Shown here in pieces: positions 57,275-64,000 of a stretch of 64,000 nt of DNA. Source of the stretch: Nitrospirillum viridazoti CBAmc (GTDB lineage: Bacteria > Pseudomonadota > Alphaproteobacteria > Azospirillales > Azospirillaceae). Where the stretch lies: contig NZ_CP022110.1 in the NCBI RefSeq assembly GCF_000730165.1, positions 860,501 to 924,500 of the forward strand. Direction: 5' to 3'. Both the position numbers and the translations under genes were made by a program. The notes beneath the pieces were generated by a model, which saw only the letters and a list, made by a program, of their open reading frames with translations, was not told the origin of the DNA and did no database searches. Position 1 is the stretch's first letter, and each line of letters begins with the position of its first letter.

Positions 57275-57640
57275 ATGAAGTCCTGCCTGGTCGTCGATGA
57301 CAGCCGCGTCGTCCGCAAGGTCGCGCGCAAGATCCTGGAAGAGCTGAACTTCACCTGTTCAGAAGCCGAGGATGGCAAGCAGGCGATGGAAGCGTGCGCG
57401 GCGGCCATGCCGGACGCCATCCTGTTGGACTGGAACATGCCGGTCATGACCGGCATCGAGTTCCTGCGGCGTCTGCGCAAGATGTCGGGGGGCCAGACGC
57501 CCAAGGTGGTGTTCTGCACCACCGAGAACGATCTGGCCCACATCCAGGAGGCGCTGTCGGCAGGGGCCAACGAGTACATCATGAAGCCCTTCGACAGCGA
57601 GATCATCCAAACCAAGTTCCAGCAGGTCGGGCTTCTCTGA
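57275..57640 (+). CDS. cheY: Chemotaxis response regulator CheY
   Basis: The 121-residue single receiver domain binds the flagellar motor or other output when phosphorylated at D52 (ILLDWNMPVMTG). The acidic pocket (VVDDSR), T82 (FCTTEND) and K104 (IMKPFD) are present. It lies between cheW and cheB in the operon, 55 bases after cheW. Confidence 0.95.
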   Translation: MKSCLVVDDSRVVRKVARKILEELNFTCSEAEDGKQAMEACAAAMPDAILLDWNMPVMTGIEFLRRLRKMSGGQTPKVVFCTTENDLAHIQEALSAGANEYIMKPFDSEIIQTKFQQVGLL

Positions 57641-57660
57641 CGCCCGGGAACCATAAGATC

Positions 57661-58878
57661 ATGAACGATATCCCCGGACGACCTCAGGCCGCGTCTTCGG
57701 CGGCCTCCACGACCGAGCCGTACCGGGTTATGGTCGTGGACGATTCGGCGGTCATCCGTGGCTTGCTGACGCGTACCTTGGAGGGTGACGGCACCATCCG
57801 TGTCGTCGCTTCCGTGGCCAACGGCCAGATGGCCATCAACACCCTGCAGCGCCAGACCCTGGACGTCATTGTCCTGGATATCGAGATGCCGGTGATGGAT
57901 GGGCTGACGGCCCTGCCGCAGCTGATCGCCGCGGATCCGGCGGTCAAGGTCATCATGGCCTCGACCCTGACGGCCAAGAACGCCGACATCTCGCTGCGGG
58001 CCCTGCGCGCCGGCGCCTCCGACTATGTCACCAAGCCGTCCTCGACGCGGGAGCTGACGGGCGCGGAAAGCTTCAAGGCGGAACTGGTCAGCAAGGTCCA
58101 GGCGCTGGGCGAGGCCGCCCGCCGGGCCGACCCGTCCAAGGGTGCGCCCTCACGACCGCTGGCCCCGCGTCCCGTCGCGGCGCCCGCTCCCGGCGCCGCA
58201 CCGGCGGCCGCCCCCACCGGTACCGCGGCACCGTCGCCCATCCGCAGCCGCTTGCTGGACCACGGTCCGGTGGTGCTGCGCCCGGCGCCCGACATCCGGC
58301 CGGACATCATCGCCATCGGCAGGTCCCCCGGCGGGCCCCAGGCCCTGTTCGAGGTGATGGCCAATTTCCGTGGCGGGCTGCACCAACCCATCGTCATCAC
58401 TCAGCATATGCCGGCGACCTTCACCACCATTCTGGCCGAGCACATCACCCGCCAGTGCGGGATCGAGTGCGCGGAGGCCAAGGATGGGGAGCCCATCGTC
58501 GGCGGCCGTGCCTATGTGGCACCGGGCGACAACCACTTCCTGCTGGTGTCGCGCAACGGCGTGACCACCGCGCAACTGACCAAGGACCCGCCGGAAAATT
58601 TTTGCCGGCCGGCGGTCGATCCGATGTTGCGCAGTATTGTTAAGATTTATGGGCGTAAGGTGTTGGCGGTCATCCTCACCGGCATGGGGCATGACGGTCG
58701 CGGCGGCTGCGACCAGGTGGTCCAGGCCGGGGGTATGGTTGTTGGCCAGGACGAGGCCAGCAGCGTGGTGTGGGGCATGCCGGGCGCCGTGGCAACGGCG
58801 GGCTTGTGCAGTTCCATCCTGCCCTTGAAGGAGATCGGTCCGTTTATCCGCAAGATCGCACTGAGGACGGCGGCATGA
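57661..58878 (+). CDS. cheB: Chemotaxis protein-glutamate methylesterase CheB
   Basis: CheB removes methyl groups from receptors. The 405-residue product has a receiver domain (VMVVDDSAVIRGLL, D73 in VLDIEMPVMDG, K125 in YVTKPSS), a Pro/Ala-rich linker (160-212), and a methylesterase domain with catalytic S222, H249 (QHMPATFT) and D345 (GMGHDGRGG). The sequence around the serine reads IAIGRSPGGPQAL, unlike the usual G-x-S-T-G-G. The start lies 20 bases after cheY and the stop overlaps cheR. Confidence 0.94.
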   Translation: MNDIPGRPQAASSAASTTEPYRVMVVDDSAVIRGLLTRTLEGDGTIRVVASVANGQMAINTLQRQTLDVIVLDIEMPVMDGLTALPQLIAADPAVKVIMASTLTAKNADISLRALRAGASDYVTKPSSTRELTGAESFKAELVSKVQALGEAARRADPSKGAPSRPLAPRPVAAPAPGAAPAAAPTGTAAPSPIRSRLLDHGPVVLRPAPDIRPDIIAIGRSPGGPQALFEVMANFRGGLHQPIVITQHMPATFTTILAEHITRQCGIECAEAKDGEPIVGGRAYVAPGDNHFLLVSRNGVTTAQLTKDPPENFCRPAVDPMLRSIVKIYGRKVLAVILTGMGHDGRGGCDQVVQAGGMVVGQDEASSVVWGMPGAVATAGLCSSILPLKEIGPFIRKIALRTAA

Positions 58879-59684
58879 AGGTCGAAGACTTCGACATGTT
58901 CTGCACGATGCTGAAGCAGCGTTCGGGCTTGGTCCTGACCAAGGACAAGGCCTACCTGCTGGAATCGCGCCTCATGCCCGTAGCGCGGAAGTGGAACCTG
59001 AAAACGCTGGACGAGCTGGCGGCCACGGTTCGCGCCCGCAAGGACGAAAATCTGCTGAAGGACATCACGGAGGCGATGACGACCAACGAGTCGTCCTTCT
59101 TCCGTGACCAGAAGCCCTTCGACCAGTTCAAGCAGGTGGTTCTGCCGGCCCTGCTGGAAAGCCGGGCTACCAAGAAATCCATCCGAATCTGGTCGGCCGC
59201 CTGTTCCAGCGGGCAGGAAGCCTATTCACTGGCCATGATGTTGTCGGAGGACTCCGTCCGCCTGAACGGCTGGCGCATCGAGATCGTGGGCACCGACCTG
59301 TCGTCGGAGATGGTGGAGAAGTCGCGCGCCGGCATCTACACCCAGTTCGAGGTGCAGCGCGGCCTGCCCATCACCATGCTGGTGAAGTATTTCAAGCAGA
59401 CCGGCGACAAATGGCAGCTGTCCCCGCAAATCCGGCAGATGGCCACCTTCCGGGAATACAACCTGCTGACCGACCTGTCGCCGCTGGGCCAGTTCGACGT
59501 GGTGTTCTGCCGCAACGTGCTGATCTACTTCGACCAGCCGACCAAGACCAAGGTGCTGGAGGCCATCGCCAAGCAGATGCCATCCGACGGCGTGCTGTAC
59601 CTGGGCGGTGCCGAGACCGTGCTGGGCATCACCGACAGGTTCAAGCCCATGGAAGGCCAGCGCGGCCTGTACGTCCTGCCCTGA
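58875..59684 (+). CDS. cheR: Chemotaxis protein methyltransferase CheR
   Basis: CheR methylates receptor glutamates using SAM. The 269-residue product has the CheR N-terminal helical domain (FCTMLKQRSGLVLTKDKAYLLESRLMPVA), the MTTNESSFFRDQKPF motif, SAM motif I IWSAACSSGQEAYSLAMML, and VVFCRNVLIYFDQPTK. Its ATG overlaps the cheB stop by four bases. It ends the operon and is followed by a terminator. Confidence 0.95.
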   Translation: MKVEDFDMFCTMLKQRSGLVLTKDKAYLLESRLMPVARKWNLKTLDELAATVRARKDENLLKDITEAMTTNESSFFRDQKPFDQFKQVVLPALLESRATKKSIRIWSAACSSGQEAYSLAMMLSEDSVRLNGWRIEIVGTDLSSEMVEKSRAGIYTQFEVQRGLPITMLVKYFKQTGDKWQLSPQIRQMATFREYNLLTDLSPLGQFDVVFCRNVLIYFDQPTKTKVLEAIAKQMPSDGVLYLGGAETVLGITDRFKPMEGQRGLYVLP

Positions 59685-59723
59685 GGGCGGGGCCTGAGGG
59701 CCGGAGATATCGATTTACGGCAG

Positions 59724-59755
59724 GGGCCGGCCCGGCGACGGGACCGGCCCTTTCC
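59724..59755 (+). terminator. Rho-independent terminator after cheR
   Basis: GGGCCGG (59724-59730) pairs with CCGGCCC (59744-59750), extended by an inner CCCG/CGGG with one bulged A, and is followed by TTTCCTT. Confidence 0.8.
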
Positions 59756-59890
59756 TTGACCGGGCTTTTCGCGGGGGCCGCCTACATCCTGTGGGTAGTG
59801 ACCCTGGCGGCCCGCTGCCTGCATACTACATCCACCAACCCATGAAGCGGCCCGCGCAACCGGGACCGTGCGAATAAAGGGGATGCGAGG

Positions 59891-60292
59891 ATGTGGGAAG
59901 AATTCAAGTCGTTCATCAGCCGGGGCAGCGTCATCGACCTGGCCGTCGGCATCATCGTCGGCGCCGCCTTCACCGGCATCGTCAATTCGCTGGTCAATGA
60001 CCTGATCATGCCCCCCATCGGCTATCTCATGGGCGGCATCGACTTCTCCAGCTATTTCCTGGCCTTGAACGGGGAGCACTACGCCAATCTGAAGGCGGCG
60101 CAGGACGCCGGGGCGGCCACCGTCAACTATGGCGTCTTCATCAACGTCGTCATCCGCTTCTTCATCGTCGCCGGTGCCGTGTTCCTGCTGGTGAAGCAGG
60201 TCAACCGCTTCCGCACCAAGGCGGTTTCCGCCCCGCCCCGGCAGGAGGTGCTGCTGGAGGAAATCCGCGACCTGCTGAAGGCCAGGAACTGA
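59891..60292 (+). CDS. mscL: Large-conductance mechanosensitive channel MscL
   Basis: MscL is a pentameric channel that vents solutes on osmotic downshock. The 133-residue product has the family N-terminus (MWEEFKSFISRGSVIDLAVGIIVGAAFTGIV) with the first transmembrane helix, a periplasmic loop, the second helix (FINVVIRFFIVAGAVFLLVKQVNR), and a C-terminal acidic helix (EILLEEIRDLL-like). Length is normal. It is a single gene between the che operon and a convergent membrane protein. Confidence 0.96.
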   Translation: MWEEFKSFISRGSVIDLAVGIIVGAAFTGIVNSLVNDLIMPPIGYLMGGIDFSSYFLALNGEHYANLKAAQDAGAATVNYGVFINVVIRFFIVAGAVFLLVKQVNRFRTKAVSAPPRQEVLLEEIRDLLKARN

Positions 60293-60333
60293 CCCGGGAA
60301 CTATCCCCTGGGCCCCGGGCCCCCGGCCGGCAC

Positions 60334-61107
60334 TTATCCGAACAGCTTCGTGTAACCATCCATAAGGGTCATCCAGGTGGCGCTGCCGGCGATAGGCACC
60401 ATGACCACCTGGTTCAAGATGGCCAGCGGCAAGCCATAGGCATAGACGGGATGAGGCCGTCCCCGTGTCCGCCAGTCATGGACCAGGGCGACGACCAGCA
60501 GCAGGTCGGCGACCAGGCCCGGGGGGATCGCCACGAAGGGCGGCGGGGGCGGACCCTCCGCCGCCGCGCCGGAGGGCGGGGCCAGCAGGGCCACGAAAAC
60601 GCGGGCGATGGCCGGCTGCATCAGCAGGGCCATGAGCAGGATCATGAGCCGCTTGTGCACCTCCGGCCGGCGGACCATGACGATGGCCAGCACGAAGACG
60701 GCGATGAACAGGGGCAGCGCCGTCAGCGAGACGGCGGCGAAGCGCTTGGCCGCGTCGCCGTACCCCAACTGGGCGTACAGGTTCAGCACGGCCACCTGGC
60801 TGGCCAGGATGGTGCAGATCATCACGCTGAACAGGGCGATGCCGGCCAAGCCCCAGCTGCGGTGGTCGGGCGTCCGGCCCCGCGCCGCCAGCAGCGTCTG
60901 CGCGAAATAGAACAGGCACCAGGAAAACAGGACGAAGCCGTGGATATGGACGATGGCCGGCCGGTGGAAGGTGCCGCTGATCACCGGCCGCCAATAGGTC
61001 GGCGTGAACCCGCCGAAGGCGATGGCCAGGAAGACGGCGGCCATGGCCACATAGAAGGTGTGCCGATTGGCCGTTGCGACAGGCCCAGAAGCGATCGCGG
61101 TTTCCAT
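60334..61107 (-). CDS. Multi-pass inner-membrane protein of unknown function
   Basis: The 257-residue product has about six or seven hydrophobic helices (TFYVAMAAVFLAIAFGGF, AIVHIHGFVLFSWCLFYFAQTLL, WGLAGIALFSVMICTILASQVAVL, AVSLTALPLFIAVFVLAIVMV, LMILLMALLMQPAIARVFVALL, LVADLLLVVALVHDW, LAILNQVVMVPIAG). Histidines in HIHGF and VHDW are typical of heme or metal-binding membrane domains but this is only suggestive. I do not recognise the family. Confidence 0.75.
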   Translation of the reverse strand: METAIASGPVATANRHTFYVAMAAVFLAIAFGGFTPTYWRPVISGTFHRPAIVHIHGFVLFSWCLFYFAQTLLAARGRTPDHRSWGLAGIALFSVMICTILASQVAVLNLYAQLGYGDAAKRFAAVSLTALPLFIAVFVLAIVMVRRPEVHKRLMILLMALLMQPAIARVFVALLAPPSGAAAEGPPPPPFVAIPPGLVADLLLVVALVHDWRTRGRPHPVYAYGLPLAILNQVVMVPIAGSATWMTLMDGYTKLFG

Positions 61108-61210
61108 GGCGTCCCCCCGCCGTTGCCATACCGCTTCAATTATGCGTGGCGGCGGGTTGCAGGTCCAACTATCGCAGGTTTAGACCCTAAATAGGTAGTC
61201 GGGGCACCCC

Positions 61211-61936
61211 TTACCGGGTACACGTCTCCACAGCCGCGCTGGGGGTCTCGAACACGCCGTCCCAGGCGTCGCGCATTGCCGCATCCACCTCGTGCAGGCT
61301 GACCAGGTGCCCCAGGGCATGCATGGAGGTGACGCCGAACTGGGTGATGCCGCAGGGCACGATGCCGCCGAAGTGGCTGAGATCCGGATCCACGTTCAGG
61401 GAAATGCCGTGGAAGGTGACGCCGCGGCGCACCCGCACGCCGATGGCGCCGATCTTGTCCTCCTGGCCCGGCAGCCCGCCATAGGGCTGCTTGTCCACCC
61501 AGATGCCCACCCGGCCGCAGCGCCGCTCACCCTTGATGTTGAACAGGGCTAGGGTGCGGATGATCCATTCCTCTAGGTTGGTGACATAGCGGTGCACGTC
61601 AGGCCCGCGCTTCACCAGGTCCAGCATGACATAGGCCACGCGCTGGCCGGGACCATGATAGGTGTATTGGCCCCCGCGCCCGGTCTGGAACACGGGGAAG
61701 CGGCCATGGTCCAGCAGGTCCTCCGCCTTGGCGCTGGTGCCGGCGGTGTACAGCGGCGGGTGTTCCAGCAGCCACACCAGTTCGGGCGCCGTCCCGGCGC
61801 GGATGGCGGCCACGCGTTCCTCCATGGCGGCCACCGCCTCGAGATAGGGCACCGGCTGGTCGCTGATGCGCCATTCGGGGCCGGCCAAGGGAGGGGAGGC
61901 GGGAACGGCGTCGGTTTCGGTCAGGGGCAGGGACAT
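61211..61936 (-). CDS. lipB: Octanoyltransferase LipB
   Basis: LipB transfers octanoate from acyl carrier protein to lipoyl domains. The 241-residue product has [44 protein letters not shown], catalytic K161 ([19 protein letters not shown]) and C195 ([16 protein letters not shown]). Length is normal for the family. It is divergent from the tRNA-Leu gene. lipA is not in the window. Confidence 0.95.
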   Translation of the reverse strand: MSLPLTETDAVPASPPLAGPEWRISDQPVPYLEAVAAMEERVAAIRAGTAPELVWLLEHPPLYTAGTSAKAEDLLDHGRFPVFQTGRGGQYTYHGPGQRVAYVMLDLVKRGPDVHRYVTNLEEWIIRTLALFNIKGERRCGRVGIWVDKQPYGGLPGQEDKIGAIGVRVRRGVTFHGISLNVDPDLSHFGGIVPCGITQFGVTSMHALGHLVSLHEVDAAMRDAWDGVFETPSAAVETCTR

Positions 61937-62125
61937 CGCGGTTGCTTACCTGTCGTGCTAAGGCGGTTCCGGCGGGTGCGGCGCCGGGGTCTTTCCAGGG
62001 TCACACCTTTATATAGTGTGTCCCGATCCCGATGGGGCCACACGAGGGCTTGCTATGGGATCGGCGATTTGCTATTCCCCCGTTCACCCGTTGGCAAGCC
62101 CTTGCCGACGAGGTTCTGACATGAT
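61937..62125. promoter_or_regulatory. Divergent region between lipB and tRNA-Leu
   Basis: No gene is seen in this 189-base gap. TTGGCA at 62091-62096 followed after 17 bases by a weak -10-like hexamer at 62114-62119 is a possible tRNA promoter; a TATATA block near 62010 could belong to lipB. Both are weak matches. Confidence 0.25.
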
Positions 62126-62210
62126 GCGGTCATGGCGGAATTGGTAGACGCGCAGCGTTGAGGTCGCTGTGGGGCAACCCGTGGAAGTTCGAGTCTTCTT
62201 GACCGCACCA
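62126..62210 (+). tRNA. tRNA-Leu (anticodon GAG)
   Basis: The 85-base sequence folds as a class II tRNA. The acceptor stem is 62126-62132 with 62200-62206, the anticodon stem CAGCG/CGCTG closes a TTGAGGT loop with anticodon GAG, a variable arm follows, and the T arm contains TTCGAGT. The CCA end is encoded (62208-62210). GAG reads CUC/CUU leucine codons. The ending is followed by a terminator-like hairpin. Confidence 0.95.
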
Positions 62211-62217
62211 TCACCTG

Positions 62218-62247
62218 AAAGGCCGGCCCCTTGGGGTCGGCCTTTCG
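62218..62247 (+). terminator. Terminator-like hairpin after tRNA-Leu
   Basis: A 13-base stem (62218-62230 with 62233-62245, one G-U wobble) with a two-base loop ends in TTTCG. The U tract is short. Confidence 0.7.
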
Positions 62248-62456
62248 CGTTTGCGGATGGTCGCTTCCCGTCGGTTCCGCGCATGGCAGGTGGGCGCGCC
62301 GACGCCGAATGGCACCATAGTGCCCATGGCCTCTGGACAATGCCGGCCCCCCCGCCTTAAGCAGGAGGCAGACCGAACGGTTTACGACGCCCGTGGCAGC
62401 ATCGGCGCCCCGTGACGCCGCTCGCGACCCAGTCCCCCGCAGAAGAGACCGGCCCC

Positions 62457-64000
62457 ATGTCCGACGAGTTTCGCGAAGCCGCCCTTGACTATCACCGGCT
62501 GCCGACGCCGGGTAAGATCGCCGTCACGCCGACCAAGCCCCTGGCGACACAGCGCGACCTGGCCTTGGCCTATTCGCCCGGCGTGGCCTTCGCCTGCGAG
62601 GCCATCGTGGCCGACCCGGCCGAGGCCAGCCAGATGACCTCGCGCGGCAACCTGGTGGCCGTCATCACCAACGGCACCGCCGTGCTGGGCCTGGGCGACA
62701 TCGGTCCGCTGGCCGCCAAGCCGGTGATGGAGGGCAAGGGCGTCCTGTTCAAGAAGTTCGCCGGCATCGACGTCTTCGACATCGAGATCGACCAGAAGGA
62801 CCCCGACAAGCTGGTCGAGGTCATCGCCGCGCTGGAGCCGACGTTCGGCGGAATCAACCTTGAGGACATCAAGGCGCCGGAATGCTTCTACGTGGAAAGC
62901 AAGCTGCGCGAGCGCATGAAGATCCCGGTCTTCCATGACGACCAGCACGGCACCGCCATCATCGTCGCCGCCGCCATCACCAACGCGCTGAAGCTGCGCG
63001 GCCGCAAGATCGACGAGGTCAAGCTGGTGGCCAGCGGCGCCGGCGCCGCCGCGCTGGCCTGCCTGGATCTGCTGGTGGATATGGGCATGCCCGTGGACAA
63101 CATCTGGGTCAGCGACATCAAGGGCGTGGTCTATGATGGCCGCACCGAGCTGATGGACCCGCGCAAGGCGCGCTACGCCAAGAAGACCAACGCCCGCACC
63201 CTGGATGACATCATCGATGGGGCGGACATCTTCCTGGGCCTGTCCGCCCCGCGCGTGCTGACCAAGCCCATGGTGTCCAAGATGGCGGGGCAGCCGGTCA
63301 TCCTGGCGCTGGCCAACCCCACTCCGGAAATCATGCCGGAAGAAGCGCGGGAAGCGCAGCCCGACGCCATCATCGCCACCGGGCGGTCCGACTATCCTAA
63401 CCAGGTCAACAACGTCCTCTGCTTCCCCTTCATCTTCCGGGGTGCCTTGGACGTGGGCGCCACCCAGATCAACGAGGCGATGAAGATCGCCGCGGTGGAG
63501 GCCATCGCCCGTCTGGCCATGGCGGAACAGCATGACGTGGTGGCTGCCGCCTATGGCGACCAGCAGGCCGGTTTCGGCCCCGACAACATCATCCCCAAGC
63601 CCTTCGACCCACGGCTGATCCTGGAGATCGCGCCGGCGGTGGCCAAGGCCGCCATGGACAGCGGCGTGGCCACCCGGCCCATCACCGATTTCGACGCCTA
63701 CCGCGAGCGGCTGTCGCAGTTCGTCTTCCGCTCCGGCCTGTTGATGAAGCCGGTGTTCTCCCGCGCCAAGCAGGCGCCCAAGCGCCTGGTCTACTGCGAG
63801 GGCGAGGAGGAGCGGGTGCTGCGCGCCGTGCAGTTCGTGGTGGACGACGGCCTGGCCAAGCCCATCCTCATCGGCCGTCGCGACGTGGTGGCCCGCCGTA
63901 TCGAGAAGTTGGGCCTGCGCATCCAGCTGGACCGCGATGTCGAGCTGGTCGACCCACAGAACGATCCGCGCTATGCCGACTACTGGCAGAGCTACCACGC
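62457..64000 (+). CDS. maeB: NADP-dependent malic enzyme, MaeB type (partial, runs off the window)
   Basis: MaeB decarboxylates malate to pyruvate with NADP. The visible 514 residues include the malic N-terminal domain ([55 protein letters not shown]) and the NAD(P)-binding domain ([33 protein letters not shown]). They also include the start of the phosphotransacetylase-like C-terminal domain ([23 protein letters not shown]). The ATG at 62457 is chosen; an in-frame GTG at 62412 would add 15 residues. The 3' end is outside the window. Confidence 0.95.
   Translation, partial: MSDEFREAALDYHRLPTPGKIAVTPTKPLATQRDLALAYSPGVAFACEAIVADPAEASQMTSRGNLVAVITNGTAVLGLGDIGPLAAKPVMEGKGVLFKKFAGIDVFDIEIDQKDPDKLVEVIAALEPTFGGINLEDIKAPECFYVESKLRERMKIPVFHDDQHGTAIIVAAAITNALKLRGRKIDEVKLVASGAGAAALACLDLLVDMGMPVDNIWVSDIKGVVYDGRTELMDPRKARYAKKTNARTLDDIIDGADIFLGLSAPRVLTKPMVSKMAGQPVILALANPTPEIMPEEAREAQPDAIIATGRSDYPNQVNNVLCFPFIFRGALDVGATQINEAMKIAAVEAIARLAMAEQHDVVAAAYGDQQAGFGPDNIIPKPFDPRLILEIAPAVAKAAMDSGVATRPITDFDAYRERLSQFVFRSGLLMKPVFSRAKQAPKRLVYCEGEEERVLRAVQFVVDDGLAKPILIGRRDVVARRIEKLGLRIQLDRDVELVDPQNDPRYADYWQSYH

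Overview
The window reads as a chromosomal segment of a GC-rich alphaproteobacterium, most likely an Azospirillum-like member of the Rhodospirillales. This rests on alphaproteobacterial signature genes (the ChpT-type phosphotransferase, a CheA-CheW-CheY-CheB-CheR cluster in the order of the Azospirillum Che1 operon, a SapC-family protein, an MlaA/MlaC pair, and a split cobalamin methionine synthase), not on a database search. Most open frames on the strand opposite a gene are GC-driven shadows. I found no insertion sequence, prophage, CRISPR array or replication origin.

1-12060 is the transcription/translation block nusG-rplK-rplA-rplJ-rplL-rpoB-rpoC on the plus strand, with a long leader before rplJ, several hairpins between rplL and rpoB, and a strong terminator after rpoC. 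12077-17483 holds two Sel1-repeat secreted proteins (minus), a DUF188 protein (minus), the ABC-F translation factor EttA (plus) and a histidine acid phosphatase (minus). The phosphatase is the last gene of a minus-strand surface-signalling unit: ECF sigma factor, FecR-type anti-sigma factor, TonB-dependent receptor with a signalling domain, phosphatase (16218-22047). 22145-24620 carries a methyltransferase-like protein, MlaC and MlaA.

24935-32372 is a methionine-cycle block. An ArsR-type regulator fused to a methyltransferase-like domain is followed by metF (plus), and a split metH is on the minus strand. Identical 16-bp palindromic half-sites lie upstream of the regulator and of metH, so this looks like one regulon controlled by homocysteine/SAM/SAH status. 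Two tandem beta/gamma-crystallin-like secreted proteins sit between the halves. 32479-34732 has a flavoprotein and a lower-GC patch with a zinc-ribbon protein and a probably frameshifted small membrane protein gene. 34733-38518 is a divergent Lrp-type regulator and proline utilisation enzyme PutA.

38805-53761 is mixed housekeeping and accessory content: an orphan OmpR-type response regulator, an HPt protein, a peptidoglycan-binding membrane protein, a Leu/Phe/Val-type dehydrogenase, a SapC protein, a 2Fe-2S ferredoxin, an HRDC-like small protein with CreA, a 596-residue protein I do not recognise, two zinc-hydrolase-type proteins, a GNAT enzyme, NAD kinase, MoaA, a DUF3553 protein and ChpT. 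54053-59684 is the chemotaxis operon. The end of the window holds mscL, a six-helix membrane protein, lipB, tRNA-Leu(GAG) and the 5' part of maeB, which runs off the window.
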